Origin: UBA6115 sp964346355
GTDB lineage: Bacteria; Bacillota; Clostridia; Christensenellales; Aristaeellaceae
Direction: 5' to 3'
Assembly: GCA_964346355.1 (NCBI GenBank)
Contig: CAYFUH010000016.1
Span: 1 to 34,109 of the forward strand
Length of the DNA stretch: 34,109 nt
Shown in pieces: positions 1 through 6,708 of this stretch. The position numbers and the translations under genes are program-made. Each line of letters starts with the position of its first letter. Within the stretch, counting starts at the first letter, position 1. The notes beneath the pieces were generated by a model. It was not told where the DNA came from. It did not search any database and saw only the letters and a program-made list of their open reading frames with translations.

Positions 1-55
1 CAATCGTTCCGATGTTCACGTGCGGCTTCGTGCGCTCAAATTTCTGTTTTGCCAT
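1..55 (-). CDS. tuf: Elongation factor Tu, N-terminal fragment
   Basis: Only the first 18 codons are inside the window; the gene continues past the left edge. The visible peptide begins MAKQKFERTKPHVNIGTI, the classic start of bacterial EF-Tu, the GTPase that delivers aminoacyl-tRNA to the ribosome. A perfect AAGGAGG ribosome binding site lies just upstream of the ATG. It is the last visible gene of the rpsL-rpsG-fusA-tuf order and starts 32 nt after the fusA stop, so it is very probably cotranscribed with fusA. Confidence 0.95.
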   Translation of the reverse strand, partial: MAKQKFERTKPHVNIGTI

Positions 56-87
56 AATATCCTCCTTCAGGATTTCTCTAAATGATA

Positions 88-2163
88 CTAAATGTGATGA
101 CCGAGGATTTTTTCCGCGATGGACTTGGGCACTTCCTCATAGTGGTCAAAGGACATGGTAAACATGCCGCGCCCCTGCGTCTTGCTGCGCAGGTCGGTCG
201 CGTAGCCGAACATTTCGCTCAGCGGCACGTAGGAATGGATGATCTGATCCCCCAGGTGCGCCTCGTAGGACTCGATGCGGCCGCGCCTTGAGTTCAAGTC
301 GCCGATGACGTCGCCCATGTACTGGTCCGGCACAATGACCTCCACCTTCATCATGGGCTCCATCAAGCAGCAGTCGGCCTTGCGCAGCGCGTCCTTAAAC
401 GCCAGGGAACCGGCAATTTTAAAGGCGATTTCAGACGAGTCCACCTCATGGTAGGAGCCGTCCAGCACCGCGGCCTTGAAATCAACCACCTCGTACCCGC
501 CCAGGATGCCCGACAGCGCGGCTTCGCGGATGCCTGCGTCAATGGGCGCGATGAACTCACGCGGGATGACGCCGCCGACAATCCTGCTTTCAAAGCTGTA
601 GGCTTCGCCGGGCTCGGTCGGGCTGATTTCCACAATGCAGTGGCCATACTGGCCGTGGCCGCCGGACTGACGCACATGGCGGCCTTCGCCGGTGGCGGCT
701 TTGCGGATGGTCTCCTTGTAGGACACCTGCGGCTTGCCAATGGTGGCTTCCACGCGGAACTCCCGCATCAGGCGGTCCACAATGATTTCCAGGTGCAATT
801 CACCCATGCCGGCGATGATGGTTTGCCCGGTTTCCTGGTCGGTGTAGGTTTTAAAGGTGGGGTCTTCCTCCGCAAGACGCGTGAGGGCATAGCCCAGCTT
901 TTCCTGACCGGCCTTGGTCTTGGGCTCTATCGCGACCCGGATGACGGGCTCGGGGAACTCAAGGGACTCAAGGATGATGGGCGCTTTTTCGTCGCAGAGC
1001 GTGTCACCGGTGGTGGTTTCCTTCAGCCCAACCGCGGCCACGATGTCGCCGGCGAAGACCTGTTCGATGTCCTCGCGGTGGTTGGAGTGCATCCGCAGGA
1101 TGCGGCTGAAGCGCTCGCGCTTGCCCTTGGATGAGTTATACACATAGGTGTTGGCAGAGACCTTGCCGGAATAGACACGGAAGAAGGCCAGCTTGCCCAC
1201 AAAGGGGTCCACCGCGATTTTGAAGGCGAGGGCAGAGAAGGGCTCGTCATCGCTGGGATGACGCTCGATCTCCACGCCCTCACGGCGCGGGTCCGTCCCC
1301 TTGATGCTGGGAATGTCCAGCGGGGAGGGCATGAGTTCACACACCGCGTCAAGCAGGGGCTGTACGCCCTTGTTGCGGTAGGATGTGCCGCACAAGACGG
1401 GGGTCATCTCACAGGCGATGGTGGTTTTGCGGATGGCGGCAATCAGGTCATCACGGGTGATGTCCTCGCCGCCAAAGTACTTCTCCATCAGCGCTTCGTC
1501 GGTCCCGACGACGGCGTCGATCAGTTTTTCGCGGTATTCTTCGGCCAGGGGCAGCAGGTCCTCGGGAATCTCTTCCTCGCGGATGTCCTTGCCCTCATCG
1601 TCGTAATAGACTTCGGCCTTCATACGGATCAAGTCGATGATGCCGGTGAAGGTGTTTTCCTTGCCGATGGGCAGCTGGATGGGCACGGCGTTGGCGCCTA
1701 AGCGATCGTCCAGCATCTCCACCACACGGTAGAAATCCGCGCCGTTGATGTCCATCTTGTTGACATAGGCCAGCCGCGGGACGTTGTACTTGTTTGCCTG
1801 ACGCCACACGGTTTCGCTCTGGGGCTCTACGCCGCCTTTGGCGCAAAACACGGCCACAGCGCCGTCGAGCACACGCAAAGAACGCTCCACCTCAACGGTG
1901 AAGTCCACGTGGCCAGGCGTGTCGATGATGTTGATGCGGTGGCCATTCCACAGCGCCGTTGTGGCGGCGGAGGTAATGGTAATCCCGCGTTCCTTTTCCT
2001 GGTCCATCCAGTCCATGGTGGCGCCGCCCTCATGGGTTTCCCCCATGCGGTGCACGCGGCCGGTGTAGAACAGGATGCGCTCGGAGGTGGTCGTCTTCCC
2101 GGCGTCAATATGCGCCATGATGCCGATGTTCCGAACCATGTCCAGGGGATGGTCTCTATGCAT
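88..2163 (-). CDS. fusA: Elongation factor G
   Basis: This 691-residue protein is full length for EF-G, the translocase GTPase of the elongating ribosome, which also helps recycle ribosomes with RRF. The P-loop is at about residues 17-25 (AHIDAGKTT), the switch regions are visible (RGITI near residue 60, DTPGHVDF near 80) and the NKMD guanine-binding motif follows. Domains II to V continue to the C-terminus, which ends with the usual RSKTQGRGMFTMSF-type block. The ATG at 2163 is preceded by AAGGAG about 11 nt away. It lies 32 nt downstream of rpsG and 32 nt upstream of tuf, the standard str-operon order. No feature suggests the shorter, paralogous EF-G2 or a TetM-type protein. Confidence 0.97.
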   Translation of the reverse strand: MHRDHPLDMVRNIGIMAHIDAGKTTTSERILFYTGRVHRMGETHEGGATMDWMDQEKERGITITSAATTALWNGHRINIIDTPGHVDFTVEVERSLRVLDGAVAVFCAKGGVEPQSETVWRQANKYNVPRLAYVNKMDINGADFYRVVEMLDDRLGANAVPIQLPIGKENTFTGIIDLIRMKAEVYYDDEGKDIREEEIPEDLLPLAEEYREKLIDAVVGTDEALMEKYFGGEDITRDDLIAAIRKTTIACEMTPVLCGTSYRNKGVQPLLDAVCELMPSPLDIPSIKGTDPRREGVEIERHPSDDEPFSALAFKIAVDPFVGKLAFFRVYSGKVSANTYVYNSSKGKRERFSRILRMHSNHREDIEQVFAGDIVAAVGLKETTTGDTLCDEKAPIILESLEFPEPVIRVAIEPKTKAGQEKLGYALTRLAEEDPTFKTYTDQETGQTIIAGMGELHLEIIVDRLMREFRVEATIGKPQVSYKETIRKAATGEGRHVRQSGGHGQYGHCIVEISPTEPGEAYSFESRIVGGVIPREFIAPIDAGIREAALSGILGGYEVVDFKAAVLDGSYHEVDSSEIAFKIAGSLAFKDALRKADCCLMEPMMKVEVIVPDQYMGDVIGDLNSRRGRIESYEAHLGDQIIHSYVPLSEMFGYATDLRSKTQGRGMFTMSFDHYEEVPKSIAEKILGHHI

Positions 2164-2195
2164 TAATGTACTTACTCCTTACTGCGGCTGAAGGC

Positions 2196-2666
2196 TTACC
2201 AACGATAGTGCGCAAAGGCCTTGTTGGCTTCAGCCATGCGGTGCATTTCTTCTTTTCTTCTGACCGCATTGCCTGTGTTGTTGGCGGCGTCCATGACTTC
2301 GCCAGCCAGGCGTTCTGCCATGGTTTTCTCACCGCGCTTGCGGCTGAATTCCACCAGCCAGCGCAGGGCCAGGGTCTGCCGGCGTTCGGGGCGGATCTCC
2401 ATGGGCACCTGATAGGTGGCACCACCCACGCGGCGGGCCTTGACCTCAAGCACGGGCAGGATGTTGTTGAGGGCATCCTGGAAGACATCGCCCGGCTCAC
2501 GGCCGGTCTTTTCGCGGATCATGTCAAAGGCGGAGTAGCAGACATTCTGCGCGACGCCGCGTTTGCCATCCAGCATAATCTGGTTGATCAGCTTGGTAAC
2601 GGTCACTGTTCCATAAATTGGATCAGGTAATACTTCACGTTTTGGGATAAATCCACGACGGGGCAT
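2196..2666 (-). CDS. rpsG: 30S ribosomal protein S7
   Basis: The 156-residue protein starts MPRRGFIPKREVLPDPIYG, typical of bacterial S7, and has the usual length. S7 is a primary binder of the 3' major domain of 16S rRNA and nucleates the head of the small subunit near the E site. A GGAGG ribosome binding site precedes the ATG. It follows rpsL after a 164-nt spacer that is long for this operon. In E. coli this spacer carries the S7 autoregulatory target, and here it can fold a hairpin (2708-2733), so feedback by S7 is possible but not shown. Confidence 0.97.
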   Translation of the reverse strand: MPRRGFIPKREVLPDPIYGTVTVTKLINQIMLDGKRGVAQNVCYSAFDMIREKTGREPGDVFQDALNNILPVLEVKARRVGGATYQVPMEIRPERRQTLALRWLVEFSRKRGEKTMAERLAGEVMDAANNTGNAVRRKEEMHRMAEANKAFAHYRW

Positions 2667-2707
2667 AGTTTTCCTCCTATTAAATGAACGTTTGTGAGCC
2701 GGAGGCT

Positions 2708-2733
2708 GGAGGCATTACAGCATGATGCCTTCC
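2708..2733 (-). promoter_or_regulatory. Hairpin in the rpsL-rpsG spacer
   Basis: GGAGGCAT and ATGCCTTCC can pair with a single bulged base around a 9-nt loop. The spacer is otherwise non-coding. In E. coli the equivalent spacer holds the S7 repressor target; assigning that role here is only an inference from position. Confidence 0.3.
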
Positions 2734-2830
2734 ATCGCTAGCGGTGTGACCTGGCTTTTGAATGCAACCCCCGCGGTTCCAAGACGGGAATTGGTGAAAA
2801 CCAGGCAGGAACCAAACCGGCGTGGCTTAC

Positions 2831-3205
2831 TTATTTCTTGGGACGTTTGGCACCATACAGTGAACGGCCCTGGTTCCGCTTCGCGACACCGGCTGTGTCC
2901 AGCGCGCCGCGGACAATGTGATACCGCACACCAGGCAGATCGCGCACACGGCCGCCGCGGATCAACACCACACTATGCTCCTGCAAGTTGTGGCCGATAC
3001 CGGGGATGTAGCATGTGCCTTCAATCTGGTTGGTAAGGCGGATCCTGGCAATTTTGCGCAGGGCAGAGTTGGGCTTTTTGGGGGTCGTTGTCTTCACGGA
3101 CAGACAGACACCCCGCTTTTGCGGACAACCCTGCAGGATGGGCGCGTCAGATTTCTTGACAATCTTCTTGCGACCCTTACGGACCAATTGATTGATCGTG
3201 GGCAA
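2831..3205 (-). CDS. rpsL: 30S ribosomal protein S12 (TTG start)
   Basis: This is S12, the decoding-centre protein of the small subunit. The core TTTPKKPNSALRK motif, containing the lysine whose mutation commonly gives streptomycin resistance, and the C-terminal GVAKRNQGRSLYG block are intact. The start is TTG at 3205, giving PTINQLVRKGRKK directly after the initiator, as in other S12 proteins. An AGGAGG ribosome binding site lies 8 nt upstream. The open frame runs 22 codons further upstream to an ATG at 3271, but that extension has no match to S12 and would bury the ribosome binding site, so I reject it. The final protein is 124 residues. It is the first gene of the operon. Confidence 0.96.
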   Translation of the reverse strand: MPTINQLVRKGRKKIVKKSDAPILQGCPQKRGVCLSVKTTTPKKPNSALRKIARIRLTNQIEGTCYIPGIGHNLQEHSVVLIRGGRVRDLPGVRYHIVRGALDTAGVAKRNQGRSLYGAKRPKK

Positions 3206-3300
3206 TTGGGATACCTCCTGAATTTTGATCGGAGCCTCTACAAAAGGTCTCCTCCTATAACATTCCCGCAACCCATGGGAATATATAGTCGAATTTGATG

Positions 3301-3337
3301 GCCCTGCTTAAGGGCTTGTTGCCATACGACAGGCAAC
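3301..3337 (-). promoter_or_regulatory. Two hairpins in the str-operon 5' leader
   Basis: The leader between the promoter and rpsL is about 130 nt. Near its 5' end two hairpins can form: GTTGCC/GGCAAC with an 8-nt loop (3318-3337) and GCCCT/AGGGC with a 5-nt loop (3301-3315). Neither is followed by a T-run, so they are not simple terminators. They may stabilise the mRNA or bind a ribosomal protein; the role is inferred only. Confidence 0.4.
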
Positions 3338-3343
3338 CTTAAC

Positions 3344-3373
3344 ATAATACCGCTAAAGTTCTTGTTTTGTCAA
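3344..3373 (-). promoter_or_regulatory. Promoter of the str operon
   Basis: On the minus strand there is a perfect -35 TTGACA (3368-3373), an 18-bp spacer and a -10 TATTAT (3344-3349). It is the only good housekeeping promoter in the 340-nt gap between rpsL and the divergent chorismate mutase gene. It would give a leader of about 130 nt before the rpsL TTG. Confidence 0.8.
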
Positions 3374-3546
3374 ACATTTTTGATGGCAAATTTGGTCGCC
3401 GGACGCCAATTCGCAAATTTATGCCGCGTTTACGCGCAAAGGCGGCAAAAACTGCATATATGCGTGAGTTTTCTGTTTAAAATCACAGCAAAGCAGCATC
3501 CAATATGATACCATGGACGCAAGCACACGAAAAGGAAGAAGATGAC

Positions 3547-3828
3547 ATGACGATGGAAAAAGCGCGGGAATCCCTCAACCGCATTGACGACCAGCTGGCC
3601 GCGCTGTTGTATGAGCGCATGGCCGTGATTGATGAGATCGCCCAATATAAGGCGCAAACGGGCATGCCGGTTTACCAGCCAGACCGGGAGGCCGCGGTCA
3701 TCAGCCGGCTGCTTGAAATGCATGGCAGGGCGTATGAGCAAGAACTGCGGCTGTTGTATCAATGTATCTTTGATATCAGCCGCGCGCGCCAGCGCCGGCT
3801 GATTGATGACAAGAACGCCAAGACCTAA
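3547..3828 (+). CDS. Chorismate mutase, AroQ type, stand-alone
   Basis: This 93-residue protein is a single AroQ-type chorismate mutase domain, which converts chorismate to prephenate for phenylalanine and tyrosine synthesis. The helical pattern and the active-site positions fit the E. coli P-protein domain: R12, R24, K35 and the D46-R47-E48 cluster keep the same spacings (11 between the second Arg and the Lys, 12 from the Lys to the next Arg). I chose the ATG at 3547 because AGGAAG lies about 8 nt upstream; an upstream ATG at 3505 overlaps a TATGAT -10-like box and adds residues with no family match. No prephenate dehydratase or other aro gene is next to it. It is transcribed divergently from rpsL. 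Confidence 0.85.
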   Translation: MTMEKARESLNRIDDQLAALLYERMAVIDEIAQYKAQTGMPVYQPDREAAVISRLLEMHGRAYEQELRLLYQCIFDISRARQRRLIDDKNAKT

Positions 3829-3835
3829 GGCGCGT

Positions 3836-3864
3836 TTGACCTCGTCTTGATGAAGGTTTATAAT
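3836..3864 (+). promoter_or_regulatory. Promoter of the DUF5711-CvpA pair
   Basis: TTGACC at 3836-3841, a 17-bp spacer and a perfect TATAAT at 3859-3864 lie just after the chorismate mutase stop. Transcription would begin near 3871, about 20 nt before the next ATG, so the downstream pair can be expressed independently of the mutase. Confidence 0.8.
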
Positions 3865-3892
3865 CCTGTCAGATTGTTGAAGGGAGCTTTAC

Positions 3893-4999
3893 ATGGACCG
3901 CGACGCCGCGCAGGGAAACCGCTTTCGATTTTATTTAACCATGGCCGCCATTGTGCTGGTTGCCGTGCTGATTTTATATGTGCTGGGCGTCTTTGGCGGC
4001 GGGCCCAGGCGGCTGAATGTGACCAAGCTGCGCTGCGTGACCACCCAGCAGGTGACGCCCTTTGGCGACAAGGTGCTGTATTATGACGGCACCAACCTGT
4101 ACTGCTTAAACGCCAACGGGACGGAACAATGGAAGTACGCGCTGGGCCCTGGCGCGCGCTTTACCGCCAGCGACAGCGTGGTCACAGCCTGGGCTGGCTC
4201 CCATTTGCATATTTTGGACCGCAGCGGCAGAGCCAGCTTCAACGACCGGCTGCCCGACCCCATCCAGTTTGCCAAAGCCGGCCGGCAGTATGTAGCCGCC
4301 GTGGTCGGTGAGGGCGTCAGCCCCACGCTGCTGGTGAAGGATGTCAACGGCCTGGCGGTGGATTCGGAATCCGTTGCCTATGGCGACAAGATGATCCTGG
4401 ACATGGATTTCTTTGAAAACGGCAACTACCTGTGGACGACCTCCCTGGATGTATACGGCATCTCCCCCGTGATTGTGATGAACATCTACCGCGTGGGCGC
4501 AATGAACACGGGCGAGGTTGACCTGGGCGAGGAAATCACCTACAAGGTGGTGTACGCCGGGGACAAATTGCACGTGGTCAATACGAAGGAGTTGAACCTG
4601 TATGACTATCGCGGCACGCGCGATCCCTTTTCCAAGCAGCTGGTATATGGCTGGAAACTGATTGACAGCAACACCGCCGGCAACAACGCCGTCTTGCTGT
4701 TCGCGCCGGAGATGCAAACAGCGAATGAGCAGCAGATTACCGAGTTGCGCGTGTTGACCAGCAACAAGCGCGACAGCCGCTACACCCTGCCCAACAGCTG
4801 TGTGGGCGCGGGCCTCAAGGGCAATACCATCTTCGCCATCTCCGCAGATACGCTCTACCAGGCGGAGCTCAACGCCCAGCGTTTCTCCGCCATCAAACTG
4901 CCCGTAAAAACCGCCATAACCGGCTACATCGGCAAACTCTCCAACGGGTCCAGCCTGGTGAGCAGCGGGCTGGATGTATATCTGATTTCCCTGCCTTAA
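3893..4999 (+). CDS. DUF5711-like membrane-anchored beta-propeller protein
   Basis: This 368-residue protein has a short basic cytoplasmic N-terminus, one membrane segment at about residues 13-34 and a large outside domain. The outside part shows repeated short beta-strand units (for example YDGTNLYCLNANGTEQWKY and VTAWAGSHLHILDRSGR) like PQQ/beta-propeller blades. Clostridia commonly carry such DUF5711 proteins beside a CvpA-like gene, and that is the case here, with cvpA starting 15 nt after its stop. The function is unknown; an envelope-scaffold or sensing role is inference. AAGGGAG precedes the ATG, and a strong promoter lies immediately upstream. The family name is from memory of the typical sequence and gene order, so it is moderately sure. 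Confidence 0.75.
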   Translation: MDRDAAQGNRFRFYLTMAAIVLVAVLILYVLGVFGGGPRRLNVTKLRCVTTQQVTPFGDKVLYYDGTNLYCLNANGTEQWKYALGPGARFTASDSVVTAWAGSHLHILDRSGRASFNDRLPDPIQFAKAGRQYVAAVVGEGVSPTLLVKDVNGLAVDSESVAYGDKMILDMDFFENGNYLWTTSLDVYGISPVIVMNIYRVGAMNTGEVDLGEEITYKVVYAGDKLHVVNTKELNLYDYRGTRDPFSKQLVYGWKLIDSNTAGNNAVLLFAPEMQTANEQQITELRVLTSNKRDSRYTLPNSCVGAGLKGNTIFAISADTLYQAELNAQRFSAIKLPVKTAITGYIGKLSNGSSLVSSGLDVYLISLP

Positions 5000-5014
5000 G
5001 ACAGGAGGATTACT

Positions 5015-5719
5015 TTGAACGTAGTAGACGGCATTCTCTTATTCGTCCTGGCCATCAGCGTGATTTACGGCCTGTACCACGGGTTTATCCAGTCCGTGGC
5101 CAGCCTCATAGGCCTGGGGATCTCCATCTTCTCCGGATTGTTGTTTGGGCCGCAGCTGGCCGCCTTTTTGGCCAAAAGCCAGCCAGTGCGCGATGTGCTG
5201 GTCAATTATTCTGACGCGGTGGTCCGCGTTGGGGATTATGAATTAGCCAGTTCCCCCGTCACCACGGTGTCCGGCAGCCTGCTGGATACCGTACTGGGCA
5301 GCGTGTCCTTCCCGGACTCCGTCAAAAACCTGCTCAAGGACAACATCATCACCCAGGCGTTTTCCAAAAACGGGCTGTCCACCGTTAACGAATACGTGTC
5401 CAATACGTTAATCCAGACTGTGCTGAGCGTGGTGAGCTTCCTGGTTTGCTGCCTGATTGCCTATTTGGTGTGGATTTTCCTGGTGTCGGTCATCCGGCAT
5501 GTGTTTGAGTTTCCCATCCTCAAGCAGCTGGACTGGCTGGCAGGCGGCCTGTTTGGGCTGGCCCGGGGCGCAGTGATCTGCTATTTGCTGGTGCTGCTCA
5601 TCCCGCTGATTCAAGTGATGGTGCCGGACGAGAAATTCCTGACCTTCCTGCAGGAGAGCCAGGTGGCGGATCTGTTCCGCAATGACGGCTTTTTCATACG
5701 AATTATCCGGGGCGGTTAG
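5015..5719 (+). CDS. CvpA-like membrane protein (TTG start)
   Basis: The 234-residue protein has the CvpA/YshB layout: an N-terminal MNVVDGILLFVLAISVIYGLY-type segment, a second helix at about 26-47, a central soluble loop of about 85 residues, and two more helices near 136-158 and 174-200. The WLAGGLFGLARGAVICYLL block in the fourth helix is the most typical family motif. E. coli CvpA is linked to colicin V production and envelope homeostasis; the exact role in Firmicutes is not settled. The start is TTG at 5015 with AGGAGG upstream. It is the second gene of a two-gene unit and is followed at once by a strong terminator. Confidence 0.85.
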   Translation: MNVVDGILLFVLAISVIYGLYHGFIQSVASLIGLGISIFSGLLFGPQLAAFLAKSQPVRDVLVNYSDAVVRVGDYELASSPVTTVSGSLLDTVLGSVSFPDSVKNLLKDNIITQAFSKNGLSTVNEYVSNTLIQTVLSVVSFLVCCLIAYLVWIFLVSVIRHVFEFPILKQLDWLAGGLFGLARGAVICYLLVLLIPLIQVMVPDEKFLTFLQESQVADLFRNDGFFIRIIRGG

Positions 5720-5735
5720 CGAAAAACCGGCATTA

Positions 5736-5772
5736 AAACGGGCTTGCGCACCTAAAGCGCAAGCCCGTTTTT
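5736..5772. terminator. Bidirectional intrinsic terminator
   Basis: A perfect 14-bp stem (AAACGGGCTTGCGC with its complement) encloses a 7-nt loop and is followed by TTTTT on the plus strand and TTTT on the minus strand. It sits between the convergent cvpA-like gene and the aldo/keto reductase gene, 17 nt from the first stop and 12 nt from the second, so it can serve both. Confidence 0.93.
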
Positions 5773-5783
5773 GTTGAAGTATA

Positions 5784-6680
5784 TTATGCCTCTGGCCAGT
5801 TGCCGGTGTTCTTGTCAAAGAAGGGGTGGTCTTTTGTCTGCTCAAAGCGCGCGCGCAGGAGTTCGTCATCCTCCGCGGTATAGCCGGTTTTTGCCACCTC
5901 CTCATAGTGTTCCATCATGAAGGACTGGCACTCCCAGTTGCCGGGCGGAATCAGGGCGTCCGCGCCCAGGTTGAAGGTGTAGCGCATGCCGGCTAAGCGG
6001 GCGGCCACATCTTCCTGCTCAAAGGGCTTGCACCAGGACTTGGGCCAGATGGAGGTGTCGCGCTCCTTGTCATCCAGCCAGGCGCGCTCTACCAGCGCCT
6101 TGATGCCCAGCAGGCCAAAGCCTTTCTCCTGCTTGGCCTTGACCAGGTCGCTGCCAATGCCCTGCCCCATATGCAGCAGGTAGTTGAGCGGGAACATGAC
6201 CGTATCAAAGGGATAGCGCTTGAGCGCCTCCAGCGCCGCGCGCTCGGAATGCGCGCTGAAGCCAATCTTGCGCACCAGGCCTTGTTGCTGCAGCTTCTGC
6301 ACCAAGTCCATGGTGCCGCCGGGGCCAAAGGCCACCTCCACGTCCTCAGGCGTGGTGAGGGAATGCAGCTGATAGACGTCAAACCAGTCGGTGTGCAGGT
6401 GCTTTAAGGATTGGTAGAACTCCTTCTCTGCGTCCTTCGCCTTGCGCATTGTGGTTTTGCAGGCCAAATAGGCATCCTTGCGGTAGGGCTTGAAGGACTT
6501 GCCAAAGATGACCTCCGCGTTGCCGTAGCTGGGCGCGATGTCAAAATAATTGACGCCCAGGTCGATGCTTTTGGCCACATAGTTGTCCGAATCCGCCTGG
6601 CGCTCGTCCATGCTGACGATGCCGGCGTAAATGATGGGGCTGATGCTGTAGCCGGTTTTCCCAAGGGGTACTTTCTTCAT
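5784..6680 (-). CDS. Aldo/keto reductase
   Basis: This is a 298-residue NAD(P)H-dependent aldo/keto reductase with a TIM-barrel fold. The catalytic tetrad is visible: D47 and Y52 in FDIAPSYGNAE, K75 in ACKTT and H106 in YQLHSL. The nucleotide-binding half shows KIGFSAHS and related turns. The C-terminal four-cysteine iron-sulfur cluster found in some clostridial relatives is absent. The substrate cannot be told. The ATG at 6680 is chosen because AAAGGAGG precedes it; a longer frame from 6719 overlaps the end of htpG and adds non-homologous residues. It starts 28 nt after htpG and has no promoter of its own that I can see, so it probably shares the heat-inducible transcript. Confidence 0.88.
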   Translation of the reverse strand: MKKVPLGKTGYSISPIIYAGIVSMDERQADSDNYVAKSIDLGVNYFDIAPSYGNAEVIFGKSFKPYRKDAYLACKTTMRKAKDAEKEFYQSLKHLHTDWFDVYQLHSLTTPEDVEVAFGPGGTMDLVQKLQQQGLVRKIGFSAHSERAALEALKRYPFDTVMFPLNYLLHMGQGIGSDLVKAKQEKGFGLLGIKALVERAWLDDKERDTSIWPKSWCKPFEQEDVAARLAGMRYTFNLGADALIPPGNWECQSFMMEHYEEVAKTGYTAEDDELLRARFEQTKDHPFFDKNTGNWPEA

Positions 6681-6708
6681 GCGGGGTCCCTCCTTTGTAA
6701 GTGTGTCC

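Noticed and set aside
448..1134. Long open frame antisense to fusA
   Set aside because: It lies wholly inside the clear fusA gene, has no family motif and no ribosome binding site; it is a shadow of GC-rich codons.
3206..3271. 22-residue N-terminal extension of S12
   Set aside because: It has no match to S12, and the TTG with a perfect ribosome binding site gives the standard N-terminus.
3318..3337. A shared GGTTGCC/GGCAACC hairpin family (also at 11268-11305 and 27018-27050)
   Set aside because: The common core is only 6-7 bp, the loops and flanks differ, and functions differ by context; chance is a sufficient explanation.
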